A stretch of DNA of 64,000 nt, taken from assembly GCA_023430885.1 (NCBI GenBank), contig JAEYYH010000032.1:52300-116299 (forward strand), written 5' to 3'. A program made the position numbers and the translations under genes. The notes below the pieces were generated by a model. The model did not search any database. It was given only the letters and a program-made list of their open reading frames with translations, and was not told where the DNA came from. Positions 44,801-53,918 of this stretch are shown here, one piece after another. Source of the DNA: Bacillota bacterium (lineage in GTDB: Bacteria; Bacillota_I; Bacilli_A; RF39; UBA660). Position 1 is the first letter of the stretch, and each line of letters starts with the position of its first letter.

Positions 44801-45798
44801 ACTTTATTATCACTAGTATATATAAAATCAACTGTATTAATTGTTCCTACTTCACTATCGTAGTTAGTTAACCCACTAAAATTCCCACCTAAATTAGTAC
44901 TATCAATACCTTGTAGATTAACAAAAGTTTGAAGTAGAGTTGGTGCATTATAAGGTACTCCACCTATTTTCCACTTAGCTTTTGATAAATATTGTTCTGA
45001 ATCAGTAATACTAATTTTACTAAACCAATCATTTAATTTTGAAACTAAGCTTGCTGGATCGTTCCATTTGTTTGAGCCAGCTGAATTCCAAGAAACTCCT
45101 GTTGTACCATTAATTAATGCTCTTCCATCTTCTAATGGTTGAAGTTCACCATTTCTAGTTCCTTCATAAACCATTTTAATACCATTATTATCTATTTTTA
45201 CAATACGCCATAATATTGCACTTTTGTTATCATTTTCATCTGCTCTACCAAAAAGTACCCAGTTATTTGGACTTGAACCTTCATAATACCAATCTCCATT
45301 TTTAATTACCATATCATCTTTTAGGTTATCAGTATCACTTGGGCCAGTTTGATCATTTCCAGTTGTATTTTCATTACTTGAATCATTAGTTGAATCATAA
45401 TTAGCTGTAACACAAGAATCGCCACATTTTAATTCGCTTTTAAATGTGTAATAATCATTGCCATTTTGGCCCTCATTTTTCACCACTACATACCCTGTGC
45501 ATTCTTCTCTTTTAGCATAAGGTGAAACCATTTTTTCTACATATCCAGCTGTTTGTAACTGTTTTAACGTTATAATTTTTGTATCACCAATTTTTATTGA
45601 TATTTGATCATGTGCAATGTAGTTATCAGCCGCTACTTCCATAGCTTTCGCATCTAAATCACATACTTTCGATTTTGCTTCTCTTACCATATGATTTACA
45701 AGAGGAATCGCGATTAAAAGAAGTATACCTAAAAGTATTAATATTGCTAGTAACTCTATTAATGTAAATCCTTTTAACTCTCTTCTTTTTATATTCAT
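38866..45798 (-). CDS. Giant prepilin-headed Ig-array surface protein 1 (2310 aa)
   Basis: Prepilin leader MNIKRRELKG then FTLIELLAILILLGILLLIA (cleavage expected after G10, with E15 at the conserved +5). A pilin-like head (about 47-130) has Cys100 and Cys125. A DUF6273-like module (about 160-430; NWVLFG, LWRIVKI, VRPVLNLKL) and a second one (about 1440-1685) flank about ten DUF5011-like Ig repeats, typically TYVDPGATAYDEYYDGN and GTYTVTYKVT; two more follow, about twelve in all. The C-terminus (2045-2310) is a glycine-rich domain of the ALK/LTK type (QTFTAPFEGKYRLEVWGAG). No LPXTG. A pilin signal on a protein this large suggests it is assembled on a pseudopilus or anchored by its helix. Lipoprotein copy 1 follows. 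Confidence 0.85.
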   Translation of the reverse strand: MNIKRRELKGFTLIELLAILILLGILLLIAIPLVNHMVREAKSKVCDLDAKAMEVAADNYIAHDQISIKIGDTKIITLKQLQTAGYVEKMVSPYAKREECTGYVVVKNEGQNGNDYYTFKSELKCGDSCVTANYDSTNDSSNENTTGNDQTGPSDTDNLKDDMVIKNGDWYYEGSSPNNWVLFGRADENDNKSAILWRIVKIDNNGIKMVYEGTRNGELQPLEDGRALINGTTGVSWNSAGSNKWNDPASLVSKLNDWFSKISITDSEQYLSKAKWKIGGVPYNAPTLLQTFVNLQGIDSTNLGGNFSGLTNYDSEVGTINTVDFIYTSDNKVCNSSYLETGSSNECAYNPSTGTINNFLQKSKYLYWTLNARSDVNNMAWNITNSGLIGSTIVNLTASSVRPVLNLKLDTKFLTGVGTIEDPYRLEDYMVNIDEIPEITLIGDDPIYLHVGDTYIDPGVKVIDEVDGDISKSVTVTSNVDTSKAGDYQVKYNAKDSNGNTAIEQTRNVIVLDKDTPIITLNGSNPLYVIVTNSYTDPGAIAIDPNYGDISSNIIVTGSVDTSTIGNYYIDYNVTNADGLSAPTVTRKVIVKASTPTITLNGSSLTLVDVGTSYTEEGATANDVVFGDLTSSIVRTIDKYDKVNKEWVVSSNIETDELNTYRIKYSVTNAFGANAYVYRNVSVVSVNGPEITYNPNGKNTSSKKIESVINVKKTNYDIDQTTLKYFIYPPKTVLSYRTTEEFERYFKASYKDGSTLKIESGTGYYTFYAMAKDIYKDATYKKSNTFKMDNSAPIIYKNNGLSRILLGRTYVDPGATAYDEYYDGNITDKIKVENNVDTSKLGVYTVKYSVEDSAGNSTSVTRRVEVYHSIPKIALTGGSSMKIKYGTTFVEPGYTATDEVDGDLTSAVTVSGTVNSSKEGNYSITYKVKNSSGYEGTNTRNVEVYIPSPVININGNKQIRVLIGDTYTDLGATAIDELDGDLTSKILTTSNVDTSKAGTYKITYTITNNLGKTTTAERTVVVYVPNPVIQIKGNNPTFIYKNQTYIESGATATDELDGDLTSGITIDATALRNTIAGTYKIKYSVTNSEGGIGTAERTVIVKKSLTEIVLNGEDTVTLIKGASYTELGYTARDQVDGDVTSKVNVSFEGLNLNKVGSYTIKYSYTNSGGDYYEVSRIIIVRNPEVKITVNGDKTINLPIGSPYVDEGATATDELLGDVSSKIVATTNLNTNVLGTYTVTYKVTSSEVNAEAVRTINIVPMAGPTITYEPNGNITYAKSHTVKVTIAKNKYDVDTDTLYYQWTKSTTKPTEESFTSKITSGDEISTPSSQSGKYYLWVIAKDVYGNVTELCSNSFNIDNTAPILTLKGSKVVEMPVDSTYKDLGVTVTETDSGLNSDGVVITSNIIAGVIGKYTVTYNATDKVGNAATPITRTVSVIEASLKDAPGDDYVKKYDSSYFVGSNPNNWVLFGNAAESQYDYIPIYWRMIKADSTGIKLVYEGTLNDAKDNVNENGTIGLGTWDSTNNTWNRPANIKNMLNNFYDNLNDDNKTALVNPINWCVGKVPSPYEIDTFKNNECLTTSSEKTAIGMISGMDYLLTTTAACGGYNQQSCSADNFLYKNYSYYTISTDSASTQSAFIVNSNGGLTRTDVNNQNYIRPVINLKTDVLILSGTGTFEDPYKLNSRTPSIDTAAPTVTFNPATSATKLLQNSIEVVVTDNITGVDNTSLKYLWTTSSTQPTESLIINSFTNGDSIQIPSTDGKYYLWVVAKDRKGNKVITKGGQYLIDNNAPVITILGSSEVRVAANATYTDAGATAVDSLDGTITSKIVKTSTVVTTIPGTYTVTYSVTDTAGNSATATRKVIVYEIQPPIITFTPNDQSTYINYKDIKVDVTDNEAVDNSSLYYLWTTTATQPSESSIKTAFSNGASISAPTGTTATYYLWVIAKDTNGNKKIQGSGAIKIDNTKPVITLVGDAIVSMGVGDTYVDQGATATDDISGSLTSNITTTVNINPAVSGVYTVKYNVTDAAGNAAIEVVRNVFVGIETVFTFDYTGASQTFTAPFEGKYRLEVWGAGTNNGKGGYSVGIVTLAESDNLYVYVGGSSAAGGYNGGATAAGSAAGGGATDIRITSGLWSDDTGLKSRIIVAGGAGTHKSSNSSGAGGGATGGTGYSQNTTQGVGGTGGTQTGAGAGGKGYCGSGVAGTFGRGGAGGSTTQYCSNNAGGNGGGGWYGGGGGGSAYNYYYSTTPGAGGGGSGYVLTSTSSKPTGYIPGAKYYMTNTSTLSGTNPMPNPAGGTMTGRSGNGYAKITYMGS

Positions 45799-45820
45799 AA
45801 ATTACACCCCGTTTTATTTT

Positions 45821-45852
45821 AAAATGGAGTTCTCCGCGAAGTTCTCCATTTT
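45821..45852 (-). promoter_or_regulatory. Perfect-arm hairpin in the giant 1 leader
   Basis: AAAATGGAG and CTCCATTTT pair, with a loop containing further complementary GAAC/GTTC sequence. It lies about 20 bp upstream of the start and after the promoter. On the minus strand the stem is followed by AAAATAAAA, so it is not a clear terminator; it could affect translation or act as an attenuator. Confidence 0.5.
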
Positions 45853-45879
45853 TATACTTTACTATTTACTAACATATAT

Positions 45880-45908
45880 ATCATACCATCGAAACGGTAT
45901 TTTTACAA
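45880..45908 (-). promoter_or_regulatory. Promoter of giant 1
   Basis: Minus strand TTGTAA (45903-45908), 17 bp, TATGAT (45880-45885). The spacing and -35 match the promoters of giants 2 and 3. Confidence 0.55.
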
Positions 45909-45932
45909 GGAAATATCTAAAATTTTCAGCGA

Positions 45933-45963
45933 TAAAAAAGAACAAATAACTATTTGTTCTTTT
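45933..45963 (-). terminator. Terminator after lipoprotein copy 2
   Basis: Stem AAAGAACAAATA / TATTTGTTCTTT then TTTATCG on the minus strand, duplicated along with copy 1. Confidence 0.8.
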
Positions 45964-45977
45964 TACTTTAATAAAGT

Positions 45978-46346
45978 TTATTTACTTTCAGCAGTTTTAT
46001 AATCGCCACATACTAAGTGATTTTCAACTTTATAATCACCTTTTTGTAATCCGTCATCACCTGTTGAGTAAATAACTAGAGCATATGACTCTTCTTCATT
46101 ACATTTCTTATCAGTGAATTTTGTTATATCTACTCCACCACTTTTTAAAGCTGTTAAAGTTATTTTTTGTTGTACTGTGTCTTGTGCTCCTGCCATTATA
46201 ACTTTATCTTTAATGTTTGTTTCATAGAATTTTCCTGCTTCTGTTGTTAATTGTTTTTCTAATGAACTGTAATCTTTCTTACCACATCCACTTACTACTA
46301 TTGTTAGTAGTAGTAAGGGAAGGATTAATAGTTTTGCTTTTTTCAT
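45978..46346 (-). CDS. Lipoprotein with pilin-like head domain, copy 2
   Basis: 122 residues, identical in the mature part to copy 1; the differences are in the leader (KLLILPLLLL against KILFLPLLLL). At the DNA level about a dozen substitutions separate them over 369 bp, mostly synonymous. Lipobox VVSGC, cysteines at 82 and 113. It follows giant 2 by 37 bp and is ended by a terminator nearly identical to that of copy 1, so the giant-lipoprotein-terminator unit was duplicated as a block. Confidence 0.8.
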   Translation of the reverse strand: MKKAKLLILPLLLLTIVVSGCGKKDYSSLEKQLTTEAGKFYETNIKDKVIMAGAQDTVQQKITLTALKSGGVDITKFTDKKCNEEESYALVIYSTGDDGLQKGDYKVENHLVCGDYKTAESK

Positions 46347-46383
46347 ATTTTTTTCTCCTCTTCTTATAATAATTTTTACTTTT

Positions 46384-49300
46384 TTACTGATTGACTAGAT
46401 AAGTAAATTTAGCAGCTCCGTTATCTGAATGTCCAGTTTCTGTAGCTCCTGATACACTTGGCATTACCGAATTACCATTAATCATATTAACATTACTAAA
46501 GTAAATGCCGGAATAATGATTAGCTTGTCCAGTATGGACAATTGCAGTTGAGATTGATGATTCAGTAATAGCGTTACAACCAGTATAACCAGATATAAAT
46601 GATGAACCTCCAGCTCCACCATAACTACATGAAGCACCAGTTTTACCACCATAATAACCACTTCCGCCACCACCGGCACCATCTGTACATGCGCCGCCGC
46701 CTGGCATACCAATTCCAAAGCCATAACCAAATGTTTGTGTAGGTATATATGTGGCATTATTCGTATTATAACCACCAATACCAGATAATGTACCTCCAGC
46801 TCCACCTACACCGCCATAGTTAGAACCACCACCACCGGCTGCTACCATTATTCTAGATTTTAGTGAATTGAAATCATTCCATAATCCACTTGTTAAACGG
46901 ACGTCAGTTGCACCGCCGCCGCCGCCACCTGCATCTGGATCAGAATCGCAGTTATTATCATTGGCGCCTTTACCGCCTCCGTTGTAACCTCCGGCTCCAC
47001 CAGTACAAGAATTTACTGCCGGTGTTCCGCCTACACCACCTATATAAACATATAATACTTGGCCTTGAGTAAGACTTAGTTCACCAGTTGTATATGCTCC
47101 TCTACCATATAAATGAACATTTGAATCATTTTGATGGCCATAGCCACCTCGTGCTCCCCATAATTCTATTTTATATTTTCCTGTTACAGGAACTGTAAAC
47201 GTTTGATAATTACCATTATATGCATAACTAAATTCGTTAGATATAATTTTTACATATCTATATGCATAAGCAACATGCCCGGAACTATCGGTAACTTTAT
47301 ATGCAACTTTATATGTTCCAACTGCATTAACATTAATATTTGTTGTTGTTACAATACTACTAGTTAAGTTTCCATCTTCTACATCAGTTGCAGTTGCTCC
47401 TAAATCAACGTATGTATCTGTTTTAAATTGAGTTACAGTAGAAGCTCCATTTATAGTAATTGTTAAACTATCATCAACTTCACCAGCGTAACTAATTCTT
47501 CCATATCCATTACCTACATGTCCAGTTTCGTTCGTTCCGGTTGGACTAGTAATAGGACCATTACCTGGGATTATAGATATTTCATCAAAATATCTATTTG
47601 AATAATGTATAGGTTGACCAGTTGCCACAATAGCAGTTGAAATTGATGTTGATGTTATGGCGTTACATGTTTCAAATCCTGATACATACGATGAACCACC
47701 TGTTGCAGATTGACAACCACCTGTAGTTCCATCATGTCTTGAATATCCACCATAGTATCCACCTCCACCACCACTTGAAGGCACATAATTATAATTTGTT
47801 CCGGTTTGACCAGTACCAAATGAATAGCCTGTAGTTTGCGTAGCTGCAGATGATGTACAAGTAGCAGCACTACTTACGCCACCGCCTGGACCTCCAGCAG
47901 CTACTGACGCTCCGGCTCCACCAGCAGCAACCATTAATCGAGATTTCAATGAATTGAAATCATTCCATAGGCCACTTACGAGACGAACATCAGATGCTCC
48001 GCCGCCGCCACCGGTTCCTTCATCATCAGATGTATCATTTCCACCTTTTCCACCACCATTATAACCACCATTTCCACCTGCTGAACTAGATGGTGAATCT
48101 GCTCCTTTACCTCCTATATATACATAAAGTATATCGCCTTTAACCATTTTCAACAATCCAGAAGTATATGATCCATTTCCACCAATTATTGTTAATGAAT
48201 TATTTGTTCTTCCTTTACCACCTTGTGCTCCCCATAATTCTATTTTATAGTAGCCAGTTTGTAAAGCTGTAAATGTTTGATAATTACCTGTGTAAGGGAA
48301 TTCGAAAACTGTCTGAATTCTTACTTGTACGGTTCTTGTAACTGTTGCTTTATTTCCATTGTTGTCAGTTACTGTGTAAGTTACAGTGTAATCTCCTTCA
48401 ACAGCTGGATTAACATTGCTTGTTACTACAATACGACTTGATACATCACCATCAATATCATCTAAAGCAGTTGCGCCTGCATCTGTATACGTTGCGCCAA
48501 GTAATACTTTTTCAGTTGCATCACCATTTAAAGTAATTACTGGGGCTACACTATCAGATAAATATGGACCAGCTTTAGTTATTACTTGATTACCTTTTCT
48601 ATCTTTTGCTAAAACCCATAGATAATAATTTGCACTTGCTGCTGGTATTTCTATTCTATCGCCATTTGTAAAACTATTAATAATTAATGTTTCGGCTGGT
48701 TGCGAGCTGCTAGTTGTCCATACATATTTTAAACTTGTATCATCTACGCCTGTAATTGCATCAGTTACTACAACTTCTATCTTCTTATCTTCTGGAAGAT
48801 TGATAGAATTTGTTGGATTGAAAGTAACGACTGGCGGATCATTATCAATTCTAGGTATTCTAGAATTTAATTTGTATGGATTTTCAAAGGTACCTTCACC
48901 ACCAAGTATTAATACATCATTTCTAAGATTTATTACTGGTCTAACATTCATTGTGTCACTTACTTGAGTTCTAGTTAATCCGCCATTACTATTTGCTATG
49001 AAAATGGCAGCACTACTAGTAGCATCTCCATTTGCTGTAAAATAACTATAACTTTTCTTAAGGAAGTTATTCGTTCCACATGATGCCTGATTGTAACCAC
49101 TACAAGGGTCTTTTGAAGTTAATATATAATCTTTGCCACCTATTAATCCAATAGAACTTGTAGTATCACTTAATACTGTACATGAATTGTTTTTAAATTC
49201 ATCAAGTGAATATGGACTATTTATTGTCCCAACACACCAATTTATCTTTGTAGTTAAAGTATCTTTATCTGGTTCATTTAAATCAGTATAAAAATTATTA

Positions 49301-52300
49301 AGGGTTGTTCTTATAGATGCTGGCCTGTTCCAAATATTATTTGTGCTATCAAAAATATTAGTTCCTATTGTACCATTTTGAATTACAGCAGTCTTAGCAT
49401 CATTTTTTACACCTTCGTATATTATTTTTATACCACCATCATCAGCTTTTATAATTCGCCACATAATTGGTATATAGTCATAAATATTACTAGCTGCATT
49501 TCCAAATTCTACCCAGTTATTTGGATTTGAACCAACAAAGTAAGACGCATCATATAACTGTACAAAATCATCGCCTGGAGCATCTCTTAAACCTGCTTCA
49601 ACAACTGATACTGTTCTTGTTATTGGAGTTGCGACATTTCCTGCTTTATCAGTTGCATTATATGTGACTGTGTATGTACCAATTACTCCTGTTATTATAT
49701 TACTTGTTATAACGACGCCATTACTATTAAGTCCACTATTTTCCTCAAGTACATTTACTCCTGGATCTGCATATGTGCCATCAACAGGTGTTTGAAATAC
49801 TCTATTACCTTTTAATGATAATACTGGTTTAATATTATCTAGATAGAAAGCATTTGAACCTAATATAGAAGTGTTTCCATAAACATCTTTGGCTATTACA
49901 AATAAATAATATTTTCCTGTGACCACGCTTGGTGTTGATATTGTATCACCACTTGCAAGTGATGTAGTAAAACTTGCCTCACTAGGATCGGTTTGTGATG
50001 TTGACCATACATACTTAATTGATGATGCTACTACATCGTATTCACTTTTAGTTACTGTTACTGTTGTTTCATTATTTTGTTTGTATGTTCCATCGCCATT
50101 TTTACTAAATGTTATCACTGGGCCTGCCAGTGGTACTACTTTAACTGTTCTTTTTGCGGTCTTAGTTACACCACTTGTAGTTATTCTATAATTTACATAA
50201 TATGTACCTAATGTGTAAGGGTTTATATTATTTGTTGTTGTTATAGCACTTGTTACATTTCCTAGTAACTCATCATATGCAGTTGCACCTAAATCAGTAT
50301 AAGTTTTACCAATTGGTAAATTGACTGTCGATGCTCCAGTTAATGCTAGTGTAACAACAGGTTCTCTTACTACAACTGTTCTTTTCTTATTTGAAGTAAT
50401 TCCTTCACTATTTGTTACGGTATATGATACATAGTACGTGCCTGCTACTGCTGTATTTACATTACTTGATGTAACTATATTACTAGTTATGTTACCATCT
50501 ATTTGATCGGTTGCGGTTGCTCCTAAATCAACATAAGTTCTAGTTTTTAATATTTCAATGTTACTATTTCCGTTTATAGTAATCTGCGGTTCTGGTTGGT
50601 AAACTGTTATTTTTCTTGTAGCCGTACCAACTTTACCAAGATTGTTTGTTACTGTATATGTAATAGTATAATTGCCTGGTATTTCAGGATTAACGCTACC
50701 TGTAGTTACAATTCTACTAGTCAAGTTCCCATCAAGAGTATCTAAAGCTGTTGCACCTTGATCTACATATGACTGGTGAATTAATAATTTTATTGAAGTA
50801 CTTCCTGTTACAGTTACTACAGGTTTTGGAATATAAACATTAACTGTTCTTGTTCTTGAACTCGAATAACCGGATGAATTAGTAACTGAATATGTTATGT
50901 AATACGTGCCCTCATGCATATGGTCTACACTACCTGTAATTGTTAAATTAGATGTTATATTTCCATCAATCTCATCATAAGCGGTTGCTCCCTTTTCTAC
51001 ATAAGGAGTTCCATATAGAAGATCAATTGTACTTCCACCTTTTAAATAAATTTCAGGTTTTGGATGATAAACTATTACTTTTCTACTTTTTGTTGTAGTA
51101 TTACCTGCACTATCAGTAACTTTATATGTTACATAATATGTACCTAGTTTAGATGTATCAACATTTGATGTTGTTATTATTTTACTTGTTAGATTACCAT
51201 CAAAATAATCATCGTAAGCTGTTGCTCCCTTATCAATATAAGTATGACCTAGTAATATATTTACAGTGCCACCATTTATATCAATATAAGGTTTAGAGTT
51301 ATCAACTCTAAATCTTCCTGACGCTTTTAAAGTAAGATCACCATATGTATCAAATGCTCTTGCATAAATTGTATAATATGCTGTTCCTCTTGACATAGTG
51401 ATTTTTTGTCCGTCCGTATATGAAGACTTGTAATTATCTATATCACCAACGTCTGTATAACTCCAGTTACTTTTTATTAAATATTTTTGACTAGATGTTA
51501 CGACATCATAATTTCTCTTCGCTATATTTATAACAGTTTGCCATGATTTTTTAGAAGTTGATCCATTATTAGGAGTATATGTTATTATTGGTCCAGAAAC
51601 CTTAACAATTTGTATATTTCTATATACATATGAATTAGCTCCATAACTATTTGTTACTGAATATTTTATTCTATATTTAGCTAAAGAACTTGTATTAATA
51701 GATGAAACATTTTGCCAAGCTTTGGTTGTTGTATTATAATACTCAATTCTTTGGGTAATAGCAGATGTTAAATCACCATCAACTTCATCTGTCGCTGTAG
51801 CACCTTGTTCCGTATAAGAAGTTCCTATATCAACTAAAACTTGGTTATCACCATTTAGTTCAATTTCTGGAACTGGCACCTTAACGATGACTTTTCTTAT
51901 AACCTCAGGACCTTTTATTCCATCTTCATTTGTTACATTGTATTTTATATAATATGTTCCTAAAGTAGATGTATCAACAGTTCCACTTATTACGATACTA
52001 CTACTTATATCACCATAGTTAATATCATAAGCAGTTGCTCCTGATTCAATATAGTTTTTAGTAATTGTTACATAAGTTGGATTTGAACCATTTAATTTGA
52101 TTATTGGTAAATCTCTTTCTATAACGATTACTTTTCTTATAACCGTAACTGCCGCATTACCATCACTATCGCTTACGTTATATTTAATTTCATAATCGCC
52201 AGGAACATTAATATTGACACTTCCTGTTGTACTTATTTCACTAGTTAAATCACCATCTTGTGTGTCTAAAGCTGTTGCTCCTTGATCTTCATATGAATCA

Positions 52301-53634
52301 TATTGCCTTACATAAATAGTACTATCACCATTTAAAGTAATTAGTGGTCTATCAGTCAAACCAATCATATAGTCTTCTAGTAGGTATGGGTCTTCAATTG
52401 TTCCAGTTCCCGAAATAAACTTGCTATCAAGTTTTAAATTTAATACTGGTCTTACTGAAATTGTTGGTAAAGTAACTGTGTTACTTCCTATTAAACCAGA
52501 ATTACTTATGTCCCATGACATATTACTTACATCACTACGAGCATTAAGAGTCCAATATAGATATTTATTTTTTTGTAAGAAGTTATTTATTTCTCCTGTT
52601 TGTGGAGAATAAGCACATTCATTAGAACTACCAGTTTCCAGATAACTTTTACTGCAATTCTCATTATCGCTTGTATACATAAAATCAATTGCATTTATAG
52701 TCCCTACATAACTTTGATTTTTTGATAAGCCATCGAAACTGCCACCAACATCTGAACTATCAATTGCTTGATAGTGATTAAAAGTTCCTATAAGAGTTGG
52801 ACTTTGATATGGTACCCCGCCAACTTTCCAACTTATTTTAGATAAATATCTACTTTCATCTGGAATATTAAGTAACGATAACCACTCATTTAACTTACCT
52901 TCTAAACTTGCTGGTTCGTTCCATTTATTAGTACCTGATGTATTCCATGCAATACCCATTGTTCCATCGATTAATGCACGTCCATCTTCAAGTGGATAAT
53001 CTGAACCATTTTCTAGTCCTTCATAAACCATTTTTATTCCAGTATTATCTATTTTAACAATACGCCATAATATTCCACGATTTGTTATTCCATCAACCAT
53101 ACCAAATTTTACCCAGTTATTTGGATTTGAACCTTCAAAATACCAATCATTATTTTTTTCTTTCATATCGTCTTTTAGCGAATCAGGATCAGTATCATCA
53201 TTTGATGATCCTGTATCATCTTTACTAACATCATAATTAGATGTTGTACATGAATTACCACATTTTAATGCACTTTGGAAAGTGTAATAATCAGCACCAG
53301 AATTTCCTTCATTAGTAACAACTACATAACCTGTACATGCTGTTTTTTTAGCGTATGGCGAAAACATTGGAGATATATAACCTGCCGTTTGTAATTCTTT
53401 TAATGTTATTACTCTGCTTTCACCATTCTTTATGGTGATTGCATCGCGTGAAACATAATTATCAGCAGCTATTTCCATTACCTTGGCATCTAATACACAA
53501 ATCTTTGCTTTTGCTTCCTTCACTATACTACCAATTACAGGTATAGCAATTGCAATTAGTATGCCTAATAATATTAATATAGCAAGTAATTCTATTAATG
53601 TGAATCCTCTTAAATTCTTTCTTGATATCTCCAT
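46384..53634 (-). CDS. Giant prepilin-headed Ig-array surface protein 2 (2416 aa)
   Basis: Same layout as giant 1. Leader MEISRKNLRG then FTLIELLAILILLGI (cleavage after G10), head with KTACTGYVVV and ALKCGNSCTT, first DUF6273-like module (about 155-420), DUF5011-like repeats (eleven in total, for example TYVDLGATATDQIDGN), second DUF6273-like module (about 1350-1595). The C-terminus differs: two ALK/LTK-like glycine-rich domains (about 1776-2050 and 2135-2416), each starting NYQTFTA or NYQTFTV and having KIELWGA, with one Ig repeat (TYVDLGATATDVEDGN) between them. RBS AGGGTG. It is adjacent to lipoprotein copy 2 and has the shared promoter. Confidence 0.85.
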   Translation of the reverse strand: MEISRKNLRGFTLIELLAILILLGILIAIAIPVIGSIVKEAKAKICVLDAKVMEIAADNYVSRDAITIKNGESRVITLKELQTAGYISPMFSPYAKKTACTGYVVVTNEGNSGADYYTFQSALKCGNSCTTSNYDVSKDDTGSSNDDTDPDSLKDDMKEKNNDWYFEGSNPNNWVKFGMVDGITNRGILWRIVKIDNTGIKMVYEGLENGSDYPLEDGRALIDGTMGIAWNTSGTNKWNEPASLEGKLNEWLSLLNIPDESRYLSKISWKVGGVPYQSPTLIGTFNHYQAIDSSDVGGSFDGLSKNQSYVGTINAIDFMYTSDNENCSKSYLETGSSNECAYSPQTGEINNFLQKNKYLYWTLNARSDVSNMSWDISNSGLIGSNTVTLPTISVRPVLNLKLDSKFISGTGTIEDPYLLEDYMIGLTDRPLITLNGDSTIYVRQYDSYEDQGATALDTQDGDLTSEISTTGSVNINVPGDYEIKYNVSDSDGNAAVTVIRKVIVIERDLPIIKLNGSNPTYVTITKNYIESGATAYDINYGDISSSIVISGTVDTSTLGTYYIKYNVTNEDGIKGPEVIRKVIVKVPVPEIELNGDNQVLVDIGTSYTEQGATATDEVDGDLTSAITQRIEYYNTTTKAWQNVSSINTSSLAKYRIKYSVTNSYGANSYVYRNIQIVKVSGPIITYTPNNGSTSKKSWQTVINIAKRNYDVVTSSQKYLIKSNWSYTDVGDIDNYKSSYTDGQKITMSRGTAYYTIYARAFDTYGDLTLKASGRFRVDNSKPYIDINGGTVNILLGHTYIDKGATAYDDYFDGNLTSKIITTSNVDTSKLGTYYVTYKVTDSAGNTTTKSRKVIVYHPKPEIYLKGGSTIDLLYGTPYVEKGATAYDEIDGNITSNLTITGSVDHMHEGTYYITYSVTNSSGYSSSRTRTVNVYIPKPVVTVTGSTSIKLLIHQSYVDQGATALDTLDGNLTSRIVTTGSVNPEIPGNYTITYTVTNNLGKVGTATRKITVYQPEPQITINGNSNIEILKTRTYVDLGATATDQIDGNITSNIVTSSNVNTAVAGTYYVSYTVTNSEGITSNKKRTVVVREPVVTLALTGASTVNLPIGKTYTDLGATAYDELLGNVTSAITTTNNINPYTLGTYYVNYRITTSGVTKTAKRTVKVVPLAGPVITFSKNGDGTYKQNNETTVTVTKSEYDVVASSIKYVWSTSQTDPSEASFTTSLASGDTISTPSVVTGKYYLFVIAKDVYGNTSILGSNAFYLDNIKPVLSLKGNRVFQTPVDGTYADPGVNVLEENSGLNSNGVVITSNIITGVIGTYTVTYNATDKAGNVATPITRTVSVVEAGLRDAPGDDFVQLYDASYFVGSNPNNWVEFGNAASNIYDYIPIMWRIIKADDGGIKIIYEGVKNDAKTAVIQNGTIGTNIFDSTNNIWNRPASIRTTLNNFYTDLNEPDKDTLTTKINWCVGTINSPYSLDEFKNNSCTVLSDTTSSIGLIGGKDYILTSKDPCSGYNQASCGTNNFLKKSYSYFTANGDATSSAAIFIANSNGGLTRTQVSDTMNVRPVINLRNDVLILGGEGTFENPYKLNSRIPRIDNDPPVVTFNPTNSINLPEDKKIEVVVTDAITGVDDTSLKYVWTTSSSQPAETLIINSFTNGDRIEIPAASANYYLWVLAKDRKGNQVITKAGPYLSDSVAPVITLNGDATEKVLLGATYTDAGATALDDIDGDVSSRIVVTSNVNPAVEGDYTVTYTVTDNNGNKATVTRTVQVRIQTVFEFPYTGNYQTFTALQTGYYKIELWGAQGGKGRTNNSLTIIGGNGSYTSGLLKMVKGDILYVYIGGKGADSPSSSAGGNGGYNGGGKGGNDTSDDEGTGGGGGASDVRLVSGLWNDFNSLKSRLMVAAGGAGASVAAGGPGGGVSSAATCTSSAATQTTGYSFGTGQTGTNYNYVPSSGGGGGYYGGYSRHDGTTGGCQSATGGSSYVSGFETCNAITSTSISTAIVATGQPIHYSNRYFDEISIIPGNGPITSPTGTNETGHVGNGYGRISYAGEVDDSLTITINGASTVTQFKTDTYVDLGATATDVEDGNLTSSIVTTTNINVNAVGTYKVAYKVTDSSGHVAYAYRYVKIISNEFSYAYNGNYQTFTVPVTGKYKIELWGARGGYGHQNDSNVHLYGRGAYTTGELSLTQGQVLYVYIGGVGGTPAVNSCTGGAGGYNGGGKGANDNNCDSDPDAGGGGGGATDVRLTSGLWNDFNSLKSRIMVAAGGGGSNYGGVGGAGGTLSGIGGYNTNNATYIPTQTFGYGFGIGMPGGGACTDGAGGGGSGYYGGKTGASCSYGGAGGSSFISGYTGCNAITESSISTAIVHTGQANHYSGIYFSNVNMINGNSVMPSVSGATETGHSDNGAAKFTYLVNQ

Positions 53635-53784
53635 AAAAACACCCTATCTATTCTTCAATTGTTGTTATATTACTCTAATCATGCTTATTATTTTATAGGG
53701 ACATTTACAATATATATAAATCGTTACATATATCTTTAGTACATTTTGTATTTGTCCATTATCTTATACTATAATACTATAAAT

Positions 53785-53813
53785 ATTTTATCATTTAGAG
53801 TTGATTTTTACAA
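53785..53813 (-). promoter_or_regulatory. Promoter of giant 2
   Basis: Minus strand TTGTAA (53808-53813), 17 bp, TAAAAT (53785-53790), followed by ATTTATAGTA, which is shared with giant 3. It lies in the 284-bp gap 53635-53918, which otherwise holds only the terminator of giant 3. Confidence 0.55.
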
Positions 53814-53883
53814 TATAAATATTCATTATTTATGAGTCAAAATTTTTTTTATTATAGTAATATAAAATTAAAACTTAAGATAC

Positions 53884-53914
53884 AAAAAAAAGGAAATATT
53901 TATATATTTCCTTT
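53884..53914 (-). terminator. Terminator after giant 3
   Basis: Stem AAAGGAAATA / TATTTCCTTT then TTTTTGTATC on the minus strand. Confidence 0.8.
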
Positions 53915-53918
53915 TATA

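Noticed and set aside
46482..46805. Open frame of 107 codons inside the giant 2 C-terminus
   Set aside because: It is the shadow of the glycine-rich coding sequence in another frame, with Val/His-rich nonsense composition and no RBS.
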